Below are positions 43,051 through 50,762 of a stretch of DNA of 64,000 nucleotides, piece by piece; positions within the stretch are counted from its first letter, which is position 1; every line of letters starts with the position of its first letter. The position numbers were made by a program, and so were the translations under genes. This stretch comes from Ilyomonas sp965214235 (lineage in GTDB: Bacteria; Bacteroidota; Bacteroidia; Chitinophagales; Chitinophagaceae). The notes under the pieces are model-generated. The model did no database searches. It saw nothing but the letters and a program-made list of their open reading frames with translations, and was not told where the DNA came from. The DNA is taken from positions 1,736,001-1,800,000 of the forward strand of contig CBDCBH010000003.1 of assembly GCA_965214235.1 (NCBI GenBank), read 5' to 3'.

Positions 43051-44205
43051 ATGAGTAACGATGCTTTGCCTATCGAATTCAAACCCAAAAAATCAGTTGC
43101 TCTTTCCGGCGTTGCTGCGGGCAACACTGCCATTTGCACCGTGGGCAAAAGTGGCAACGATTTGCACTATCGCGGCTACGATATTTTAGAGCTTGCCGAA
43201 GAAGCTTCGTTTGAAGAAGTGGCTTATCTTTTACTGTATGGCGAACTGCCCGATGAAGCTACGCTGCAGGCTTATCAACAGAAATTAATTTCCCTGCGAA
43301 ACTTAGATGCCATTGCAAAAAACATATTGGAACAAATACCAGCAACGGCGCACCCGATGGATGTGTTGCGAACTTACACATCGGCATTAGGAACCATCGA
43401 TCCGGAAGAGGCTGAACATACATCAGAAGGTGCCAGGAACATTGCTGATAAGCTCATTGCTTCATCTGCTTCTGCGTTGCTGTACTGGTATCATTTTTCG
43501 AAGAGCGGAAAGAAAATTGAAGTAAAAACAAACGATACAACTACAGGTGCGCATTTTCTTCATTTATTGCACCAGGAAGAACCCTCTGCCTCATGGACAA
43601 AAGCCATGGAAGTGTCGCTGAATTTATATGCAGAACATGAGTTTAACGCTTCTACGTTTACCGCAAGGGTAATTGCAGGCACCGGCTCTGATATTTACTC
43701 CTGTGTTACGGGCGCTATTGGAGCGTTGCGTGGACCTAAACATGGTGGCGCTAACGAAGTGGCTTACGACATTCAAAGCCGTTATTTATCGCCCGATGAA
43801 GCGGAAACCGACATAAAAAAAAGACTGCAAAACAAAGAAGTGATTATTGGTTTTGGACATCCGGTTTATACCATCAGTGACCCGCGCAACAAAGTGATTA
43901 AAGCCGTTGCAAAACGGTTGTCGGATGAAGCGGCCGATATGCAGTTGTACAGCATTGCAGAGCGTTTGGAAACAGTACTATGGAACGAAAAGAAAATGTT
44001 TCCCAACCTCGATTGGTTTTCGGCTGTGTCGTATCATTTGATGGGCGTGCCTACTTTATTTTTTACTCCACTTTTTGTGATTGCACGGCTTACAGGCTGG
44101 TGCGCGCACGTGATAGAGCAACGATTGGATGGCAAAATCATTCGCCCAGGCGCTAATTATACAGGACCTGAAAACAGGGCATTTATAAAGATAGAAGAAA
44201 GATAA
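43051..44205 (+). CDS. prpC: 2-methylcitrate synthase (citrate synthase family)
   Basis: 384 residues. Condenses propionyl-CoA with oxaloacetate. Citrate-synthase residues are in place: HGGANE and GFGHPVY (active-site His residues) and LDWFSAVSYH (catalytic Asp). N-terminal LSGVAAGNTAICTVGKSGNDLHYRGYDILELAE and length match PrpC rather than GltA; the prpB neighbour supports this. prpD is not adjacent: the next gene is a VOC protein. The coding region contains another exact GTAAAAACAAAC at 43522-43533. Confidence 0.92.
   Translation: MSNDALPIEFKPKKSVALSGVAAGNTAICTVGKSGNDLHYRGYDILELAEEASFEEVAYLLLYGELPDEATLQAYQQKLISLRNLDAIAKNILEQIPATAHPMDVLRTYTSALGTIDPEEAEHTSEGARNIADKLIASSASALLYWYHFSKSGKKIEVKTNDTTTGAHFLHLLHQEEPSASWTKAMEVSLNLYAEHEFNASTFTARVIAGTGSDIYSCVTGAIGALRGPKHGGANEVAYDIQSRYLSPDEAETDIKKRLQNKEVIIGFGHPVYTISDPRNKVIKAVAKRLSDEAADMQLYSIAERLETVLWNEKKMFPNLDWFSAVSYHLMGVPTLFFTPLFVIARLTGWCAHVIEQRLDGKIIRPGANYTGPENRAFIKIEER
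43522..43533 (+). repeat. GTAAAAACAAAC dispersed motif inside prpC
   Basis: Exact copy, preceded by GAA, encoding part of KIEVKTND. Confidence 0.45.
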
Positions 44206-44327
44206 AAAAGTTGCACACACGTTTAAAAATGATGATACCACAAGCCTGTAATGATTGAGTTTGATGAGATTCAATAACAGGCATTCCTTTCTAAAAAATA
44301 ACGATTTACTTTACACAAACACTTGCC

Positions 44328-44738
44328 ATGACAAAAGAAATCTGGATTAATTTACCGGTACGCGATGTAAACAAAGCGAAAGAATTTTTTATTGCGCTGG
44401 GTTTTGCATGTAAGCCAAAGCATAGCAATGCCGGGATGGCCGCAATGAGCGTGAGCGAAAAAAATATTGCCGTGATGCTGTTTCAGGATACCACGTTTAA
44501 ACACATCAATCAGCAAGAACTCGCGGATACGAGCCAGGTGTCGGAAGTTTTGTTTTCATTAGATGCAGAATCGAAAGAGGAAGTAGATGAATGGGCTAAA
44601 AAAGTGGAAGCTGCCGGCGGTACTGTGTTTGCGAAACCGGCTGACGTGCAGGGCTGGATGTATGGTTGCGGTTTTGCCGATTTGGACGGACATCGCTGGA
44701 ATGTGCTGTATATGGATATGGAGAAAATGCCGGGGTGA
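44328..44738 (+). CDS. VOC (glyoxalase/dioxygenase superfamily) protein
   Basis: 136 residues, one vicinal-oxygen-chelate domain made of two beta-alpha-beta3 halves: IWINLPVRDVNKAKEFFIALGF and EVDEWAKKVEAAGGTVFAKPADVQGWMYGCGFADLDGHRWNVLYMD. The metal-binding pattern of active glyoxalases is incomplete (DGHRW is kept). Function unknown. It stands alone between prpC and the methylase gene. Confidence 0.88.
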   Translation: MTKEIWINLPVRDVNKAKEFFIALGFACKPKHSNAGMAAMSVSEKNIAVMLFQDTTFKHINQQELADTSQVSEVLFSLDAESKEEVDEWAKKVEAAGGTVFAKPADVQGWMYGCGFADLDGHRWNVLYMDMEKMPG

Positions 44739-44839
44739 GTGAGGTAAAAAATAAAGATATTGTAAACGTAGATAGAATGTAGACTAAAACACATCAAACT
44801 ACCTAACAGATTTATTATAGAAATTTTTAAGATAGCCCT

Positions 44840-47800
44840 ATGCCAAAAGACAAGAGCATACTTATAAAAGAGTATTACACCAAGATAAAAGCTGCGAACA
44901 AAGAAGCCATTAAAAAAGAAGCATTTAAAGATCTGCTTAACCGCTTATATGCAGATAATGCAGAAACAAAAAGTATTATTGATGACATTACGTTAGGTGC
45001 CGAAAAAACAATCGTCAATATTCCAAGAAAAGATAAGTTGCACAAAGGCAGTGCAGACACATTGTACAACAAAATTATTATTGAATATGAAAATGATTTG
45101 CGCACTTCTTTAAAACATGCAAAAGAACAATTAGCCGGTTATTTATTGGGTGAGTTTTCGAGAGGTGAAGGCTACAACTTTACACTAATTGCCTGCGATT
45201 TTATGAACTGGAAAGTATTTGCGCCCAACGTTGATCAGCTAAATAATATTGAAAACCTGCAGGAAGATGAATTGAAATTAGACGAAGTGCTTTCTGCATC
45301 ATTCACCTTAAATGAACACAACGCAAATGATTTTTATTTCTGGATTGATCGCTTTCTATTTAAAGAAGAAAAACAAAAAGCAACACTCAAACGCATTGAA
45401 GAAGCGTTCGGCTATCAAAGCAATATCTTTATTGAAAGTTTTCGCGAATTAAGCGCCTGGTTTACGGAAGCAAAAAAGTATGGCGAAGTGCAGGTTTCGT
45501 TTGAGCAATGGAAAAAATTTCTAAGCATCGCTTATGGTAAATTTGATGCCGATGAAAAAATATTTCTCATCCATACGTATCTCAGCGTATTCAGCAAAAT
45601 GCTTGCGTATAGTGTAGTGAGCAACGACGATTTTATAAAAGAAGAAGAACTAAAAGCCATCCTTGACGGCGACATTTTTAACCGTTACAACATCCGCAAT
45701 TTTATTGATAACGATTTCTTTCATTGGGTAAAAAGTGAACGTAATTTCAGAAACTTAAAAAAAGCATTTCGGTTAATTGCTCAGGAAATTTCAACGTTCG
45801 ATTTTAATGCCGTTGATGAAGATGTATTGAAAGGCGTTTACCAGGAACTGATTGACCTGGATACACGCCACGCACTTGGCGAATATTATACGCCCGACTG
45901 GCTTTGCGAACGCATTGTGCAGGAATTTGATTTTAAAGAAACCGATAAAATATTAGACCCTGCCTGCGGAAGCGGAAGCTTTTTACGTGCCGCCATTCAT
46001 CGCATGAAAGAACTGCATCCGCAGATAACGCCCGAACAATTATCCAATCAAATTTATGGTATTGAAATACATCCGTTAAGCGTGCAGATTGCCAAAACCA
46101 CTATGCTGCTGGCATTGGGCAAAGAAATAAAAAACCTCAAACGTCCCATTCATATCAATATCATTTTAAGCAACACGCTTAAAATTCCGGAAGGTGAGAT
46201 AAACCTGTACGGCAACGATTTTAAAATGAATATTGATAAAGAAAACTTTCTTGTGAATACCAAATTGCTTGATGATATTTCTTTGTTTGATACAGGCGTT
46301 GATGTTTGCGAAGATTTGGCAGAACAAACGCTGAACACAAAAAATGTGTCTGTGAAAACGCTGGAAAATAGTTTGAAGCAACAATACAAACATGGCGGAA
46401 TAACGCAACAAATAACAGACGATTTTTACAAAATTTATGAAGCCTTAAAAGTGGTGAAAGAAAAAGGCAGAGACAGCATCTGGAAATTCATTTTGCAGAA
46501 TTTATACAAGCCTTATTTCCTTAGTGGCAAGTTCGATTATATCATCGGCAATCCGCCATGGTTTACCTACAGTTCTATAAAAAATGAAGAATATCAAAAC
46601 ACGTTGAACGAGCTGGCAGAGAAATACAAAATAAAACCTGATAAGGTTGCCAACTTTCCGCATCTTGAAATTGCCGCCATCTTCCTGGCGCATTGCACCA
46701 ATTATTTTTTAACCGAAAATGGCAAGCTTGCCTTTGTATTGCCCAGAAGTTTTTTTAGTGCAGACCATCACGATAATACAAGAAGCGGCAACGCAAAAGG
46801 CTTTACACTTACGGCTGCGTGGGATTTAAAAGATGTACAGCCTTTGTTCAGAATACCAAGCTGTGTATTGTTTGCCGAAAAGAAATTATTTGCAAGAAAA
46901 ATAAGCGCAGAAGGTTTGCCGGGCATCGCAATTTCTGCATCGTTGCCGGCGCAAAACAGCAATTTAAAAACTGTTGCAGGCAAGTTGAATGAACTGTCAT
47001 TAACATGGTTTTATGTAAAGCAGGGAAAAGCAACTGCGTTATCGAAAAATAACAGCAAAGCGAGTAACAAAATTAACCCTTACAAAAAACAATTTAAGCA
47101 GGGCGCAACCATTGTTCCGCGTTCATTTTATTTTGTTGAGTTAACGCAGGAAGTACCGGATTTTGAAGACAGAATTTTGCATATAAAAACAGCCGATGCG
47201 ATAAAGCCTGATGCAAAAGTTCCCTGGAGAGAAATTGATTTCAAAGGTAAAATGGAAAGCCGGTTTTTGTTTCGCACGGCACTCTCAAAAAGCATATTGC
47301 CATTTGCTTTGTATAAACCCGATTTGGTTGTTTTGCCCATAACCATTGAAACAAACAATGGCATAAAAAAGATTGCATTGCATGATGCAAAAGAATTGCA
47401 ACGTGAAGGTTATTTAGATGCTGCAAAATGGTTTACAAACGTTGAAAATATTTGGCGAATTCATAGAACGGAAAAATCAAAAAGCATGTCAGGCAATGAT
47501 AGAATTGATTTTCAACGAGGATTAAGTGAACAAAACTTGAATAATCAATATGTCGTTTTATACAACACTTCTGGTAAAGATGCAAACTCAGTTGTTGTTG
47601 ATAGAGAAGAAATTGATTTAGAATTTTTGGCTGATCACAAAGCTTATTTGTTGACTACTTCATCAAATAAAGAAGCCTATTACATTTCAGGATTTTTAAA
47701 TTCGAATGCACCAAACGAGTTAATGAAAGATTTCCAGTCAAGAGGATTATTTGGAGCAAGAGATGTACACAAGAAAATACTCGATGTTTATTTTCCTAAA

Positions 47801-48004
47801 TTCAACGAAAAGAATAAACAACATGTGCAGCTTGCGCAAATAAGCGAACAGGCACACGCCAAAGCAAAAGATTACCTGATTGCCAACCCGCCAAAACAAG
47901 AATTAAGCGCCATCTTTTTAGGCAGGTTACGAGTAGAAATAAAGAAGCATTTACAAGAAGAGATGAGGCAAATCGATGAAGTGGTAAAAGAGATAATTGG
48001 TTGA
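44840..48004 (+). CDS. Eco57I-like DNA methyltransferase / type IIG-style restriction-modification protein
   Basis: 1054 residues. The central N6-adenine methyltransferase is complete: SAM-binding motif I ILDPACGSGSFLRAAI at about residue 370, YGIEIHPLSVQIAKTTMLLA, and catalytic motif IV IIGNPPWFTYSS near 570. The N-terminal 100 residues resemble a nuclease module (SADTLYNKIIIEYENDLRTS), but where PD-(D/E)xK enzymes have ExK it reads EYE, so cleavage is uncertain. The C-terminal 350 residues are TaqI-like specificity sequence (SRGLFGARDVHKKILDVYFPKF). No separate nuclease or specificity gene is nearby. An antitoxin gene follows after 44 bp. Confidence 0.85.
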   Translation: MPKDKSILIKEYYTKIKAANKEAIKKEAFKDLLNRLYADNAETKSIIDDITLGAEKTIVNIPRKDKLHKGSADTLYNKIIIEYENDLRTSLKHAKEQLAGYLLGEFSRGEGYNFTLIACDFMNWKVFAPNVDQLNNIENLQEDELKLDEVLSASFTLNEHNANDFYFWIDRFLFKEEKQKATLKRIEEAFGYQSNIFIESFRELSAWFTEAKKYGEVQVSFEQWKKFLSIAYGKFDADEKIFLIHTYLSVFSKMLAYSVVSNDDFIKEEELKAILDGDIFNRYNIRNFIDNDFFHWVKSERNFRNLKKAFRLIAQEISTFDFNAVDEDVLKGVYQELIDLDTRHALGEYYTPDWLCERIVQEFDFKETDKILDPACGSGSFLRAAIHRMKELHPQITPEQLSNQIYGIEIHPLSVQIAKTTMLLALGKEIKNLKRPIHINIILSNTLKIPEGEINLYGNDFKMNIDKENFLVNTKLLDDISLFDTGVDVCEDLAEQTLNTKNVSVKTLENSLKQQYKHGGITQQITDDFYKIYEALKVVKEKGRDSIWKFILQNLYKPYFLSGKFDYIIGNPPWFTYSSIKNEEYQNTLNELAEKYKIKPDKVANFPHLEIAAIFLAHCTNYFLTENGKLAFVLPRSFFSADHHDNTRSGNAKGFTLTAAWDLKDVQPLFRIPSCVLFAEKKLFARKISAEGLPGIAISASLPAQNSNLKTVAGKLNELSLTWFYVKQGKATALSKNNSKASNKINPYKKQFKQGATIVPRSFYFVELTQEVPDFEDRILHIKTADAIKPDAKVPWREIDFKGKMESRFLFRTALSKSILPFALYKPDLVVLPITIETNNGIKKIALHDAKELQREGYLDAAKWFTNVENIWRIHRTEKSKSMSGNDRIDFQRGLSEQNLNNQYVVLYNTSGKDANSVVVDREEIDLEFLADHKAYLLTTSSNKEAYYISGFLNSNAPNELMKDFQSRGLFGARDVHKKILDVYFPKFNEKNKQHVQLAQISEQAHAKAKDYLIANPPKQELSAIFLGRLRVEIKKHLQEEMRQIDEVVKEIIG

Positions 48005-48048
48005 AAACGAGATACTCTTTTCTGTACTTTTGAAAAGAAATTATATTC

Positions 48049-48219
48049 ATGACTGAAAGAATTATCGACAAAAAGAAATATATACTTATCTCTGATAAAG
48101 ATTATGCAGCTCTGCAAAAAAAAGCAGCCTTAAAAACCAGGCCCGAAAAACTTTTATCTGTTGAAGATGCACGTGCTTACAGCAAAAAACTCATTCGCAA
48201 TTGGGCAGCAGAAAAATAA
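48049..48219 (+). CDS. Small antitoxin-like protein of a broken RelE/ParE pair
   Basis: 56 residues, beginning MTERIIDKKKYILISDKDY and ending SVEDARAYSKKLIRNWAAEK. The DARAYSKKLIRNW-type C-terminus and small size match antitoxins paired with RelE/ParE toxins in Bacteroidota. Its stop codon overlaps the start of the toxin remnant in another frame, the normal arrangement for such pairs. Confidence 0.6.
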   Translation: MTERIIDKKKYILISDKDYAALQKKAALKTRPEKLLSVEDARAYSKKLIRNWAAEK

Positions 48220-48299
48220 CAGTAAAAACAAGTGCAGCAGAAAGCATTGCTGCTATGGCATGGTATATTGAATCGCATGGCATGATTGCCACCAATTAG
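48201..48299 (+). pseudogene. RelE/ParE family toxin, truncated after about 30 residues
   Basis: In the frame overlapping the antitoxin stop, the sequence RKITVKTSAAESIAAMAWYI then ESHGMIAT matches the N-terminus of RelE/ParE-type toxins. It stops at TAG 48297-48299, where a full toxin has 90-100 residues. A short open segment in another frame (48293-48379, LEEIGISDNEKYRAVILSYF) may be debris of the same or another gene. No active toxin is expected. Confidence 0.6.
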
Positions 48300-48382
48300 A
48301 AGAAATTGGAATTTCCGATAATGAAAAGTACCGGGCGGTAATTTTAAGCTACTTTTCATTATCCAACCGAAAACAATAACCA

Positions 48383-49240
48383 ATGAAATATCTCTTCACA
48401 ATTATCACAACCATATTTACGGCAGTAACCTGCGCCATTGGCCAAACAACCGTTCCGCTTTGGAAAACGTTGCCGGAAGTGCCGCCCATGCCATCTGCCG
48501 GAGATAGCGGTCTGGCTCCGGTGAATGATATTAAACTATACTACGCCATCTTTAATAAAGAAGGCAAAGAGCCGGTTATTTTGCTGCACGGCGGGTTTAG
48601 CAGTTCGGACGAGTGGGGTTTTGAAGTACCCATGTTAGCAAAAACACACCAGGTAATTGTGGTTGATAGCCGCGGGCATGGCAGAAGCTCACTTTCGGCG
48701 CAGCCATTGAGCTATGCGTTGATGATGTCGGATATAGTGCAGCTAATGGATTATCTGAAACTGAAAAAAGCATCCATTGTAGGCTGGAGCGATGGCGGCA
48801 TTATTGGATTGCTGCTTGCAATCCATCACCCGGAACGGGTAAATAAACTGTTTACGTTTGGCACCAACTATAATCTGTCGGGTTATAAAGATGAACCTTT
48901 TGATTCTGCTCTGGCAGCTCGTTTCATGGCAAGAGCAGAGGCAAACTATCGTAGGTTGTCGCCCACACCTGATAACTTTACGGGATTGAGAAAAGCATTG
49001 CGCACGATGTATAGTAATGAACCTAACATACAGCCTGCCGAATTAAAAACGATTACAGCACCAACTGTAATTGCGGGCGGACAGTATGACCAGTTTATAA
49101 AACAGGAACATTTTAAGGAGCTTGCCAGCCTGATACCCGGTGCAAAGCTGGTGATTATCCCGAATGTAAGCCATGGCGGTCCATTGCAGGATCCGGTTAG
49201 ATTTCACCAGGCTATAGTGAACTTATTAGATGCTAAGTAA
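48383..49240 (+). CDS. Secreted alpha/beta hydrolase
   Basis: 285 residues with a signal peptide (MKYLFTIITTIFTAVTCAIGQ). Alpha/beta-hydrolase fold: VILLHGGFSSSDEW (oxyanion HGG), VDSRGHGRSS, nucleophile elbow VGWSDGGIIGLLLA (Ser in GWSDGG), then the acid in VIAGGQYDQFIKQEH and the catalytic His in NVSHGGPLQDP. The complete Ser-Asp-His triad suggests an active periplasmic esterase or similar; substrate unknown. It is downstream of the broken toxin but is probably independent. Confidence 0.88.
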   Translation: MKYLFTIITTIFTAVTCAIGQTTVPLWKTLPEVPPMPSAGDSGLAPVNDIKLYYAIFNKEGKEPVILLHGGFSSSDEWGFEVPMLAKTHQVIVVDSRGHGRSSLSAQPLSYALMMSDIVQLMDYLKLKKASIVGWSDGGIIGLLLAIHHPERVNKLFTFGTNYNLSGYKDEPFDSALAARFMARAEANYRRLSPTPDNFTGLRKALRTMYSNEPNIQPAELKTITAPTVIAGGQYDQFIKQEHFKELASLIPGAKLVIIPNVSHGGPLQDPVRFHQAIVNLLDAK

Positions 49241-49831
49241 GAGCCTGCGCCCTAAAAGAGCAGCAAAAAATAACCATCATTAAATTTATAAACAATTATG
49301 GCAACAGAAGGAACCATTGAAGTCTTGGGACGCACGGAAACCAACCTGGTTGGCGGCTGGTATGGACTGAAAAAAGCCTGGGCTTGCCGAACTGACACAT
49401 GAGCCAAAAAATAATAAAATAAAAGCGAAACAGAAGTAATCTGTTTTTACGGGATTGATTTTTCTTTATCGGTCAATGTTTTCACTATACCTGTTCGGAA
49501 GAAGTTTATTATTTGTTATGCTCTTCTCTTCCTTTTTTCACTCCATAGAAAAAAGTAACAAAAAAGATCAAGGACGGCATAATCGCTCCGCGCATCCGTC
49601 CAAGCCAACACACCCCACGTGTAACACATTAATAAATTTGTGGGATGGATTAAGTACAATTTTTCTTCCGAATACTTAAAGTACCTTCATTAAACCGAAA
49701 GTAACATATTCAATTCAAACCTATTTCTAATATCAGTAAAAAATAACTTCCATTGTTTCAATATAGCGACTTGCCGATTGCTTTTAAATGAATCTATCCT
49801 AAGGAATTAAATAAACCAAACGTTCTCTCTT
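49241..49831. other. Gene-poor stretch with broken small reading frames and repeat debris
   Basis: No convincing gene. ATG at 49298 opens a 34-codon frame (MATEGTIEVLGRTETN then LVGGWYGLKKAWACRTDT). After an apparent 4-base insertion the next frame reads AELTHEPKNNKIKAKQK, so a small gene may be broken here. AAGTAACAAAAAAGATCAAGG with CGCTCCGCGCATCCGTCC (49550-49605) looks like a degenerate Bacteroidota intergenic repeat. Remaining DNA is AT-rich with no hairpin of note. Confidence 0.35.
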
Positions 49832-50671
49832 TTACTTCCGCATCACCATCGGGTAATGGTCAATGGTTTCAAACACGTTGCGCGGGTCTTGTTTTAAAGT
49901 AGAAATAAATTTTACGAGCGAATCGGCGTATTGTTGTTTTTGAAACATCCGGTCGTGCGCCAATATTACCACAGCGTTTTGCTCGTTGGTAGTGCCATCA
50001 TCAAACTTGCGGTTTATTTCCCTCACCATTTCAGCAGCGCTTTCTATGGGGGTGCTACCGTTTTTAAAACCCCATTCCAAATCCCAGCCAATCACATCGT
50101 ATCCCAATGAATCTAATTTCCTGCAAACCGCCAGGGTAGATTTGGGTCCGGTTACTTTGCCTTTCGCAACCCAGGCGCTGTTGCCCGGCAGGCGAATAAT
50201 TTTTACCGGAATTTTCAGTTGTTGCTCATTCTTTATAAAATCCTGTACCGCACTGTCGGGTAACGAATAAAACTTTCTATAGTTGTTTTGAAAACCGTGG
50301 GTAGAACTATGGTTAGCAATTAAAAATTCGGGATAGCCATTGCGCAGCGAATCTATAATGCGGTTTCTGAAATTACCTACATCGTTAAAGGCTACCACAA
50401 AAAAAGTGGCTTTTACACCTTGCTGATGAAAAATGTTTTTACAAATGCTGGTACCCGGTGGCTGCGGGGCATCGTCCCACGTTAAATAAATGTATCGTTT
50501 GGTACTGTCTAACTTAATAGGTGTTCCAGGTCCTGACTGAACCGCCGCGGCTTTTTTGGTAGAATCGGTATTGTTTTTTTCAGCATTGTTATTGCCGCTT
50601 TTGCAACTGCTTGCCGCAGCAAATAAAACAATTAAAACACATGCTTTGCGCAGGGAAGAAAAACTTGTCAT
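49832..50671 (-). CDS. Polysaccharide deacetylase family lipoprotein
   Basis: 279 residues. Lipoprotein signal with lipobox AASSC, a Ser/Asn/Lys linker, then a NodB domain: YIYLTWDDAPQPPGT (Asp pair in the TFDDGP position), IANHSSTHGF (metal-binding HxxxH), RLPGNSAW and VVILAHDRMFQ. The metal site looks complete, so it probably removes acetyl groups from a cell-wall or extracellular polysaccharide. Monocistronic, with its own -7 box. Confidence 0.88.
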   Translation of the reverse strand: MTSFSSLRKACVLIVLFAAASSCKSGNNNAEKNNTDSTKKAAAVQSGPGTPIKLDSTKRYIYLTWDDAPQPPGTSICKNIFHQQGVKATFFVVAFNDVGNFRNRIIDSLRNGYPEFLIANHSSTHGFQNNYRKFYSLPDSAVQDFIKNEQQLKIPVKIIRLPGNSAWVAKGKVTGPKSTLAVCRKLDSLGYDVIGWDLEWGFKNGSTPIESAAEMVREINRKFDDGTTNEQNAVVILAHDRMFQKQQYADSLVKFISTLKQDPRNVFETIDHYPMVMRK

Positions 50672-50688
50672 TCCAATATTTTAGGTGG

Positions 50689-50696
50689 CAAATATA
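50689..50696 (-). promoter_or_regulatory. -7 promoter box TATATTTG for the deacetylase gene
   Basis: Exact TAnnTTTG match 17 bases before the ATG. Confidence 0.55.
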
Positions 50697-50762
50697 ATGA
50701 GCCTGTTATTGTAACAAAAGCATTTGAACAGTCTTATTTTACCGGGATGATTTATCAACACT

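Noticed and set aside
49455..49679. 74-codon plus-strand frame with a hydrophobic start
   Set aside because: It runs into degenerate repeat text (HNRSAHPSKPTHP) and has no sensible promoter or conserved sequence.
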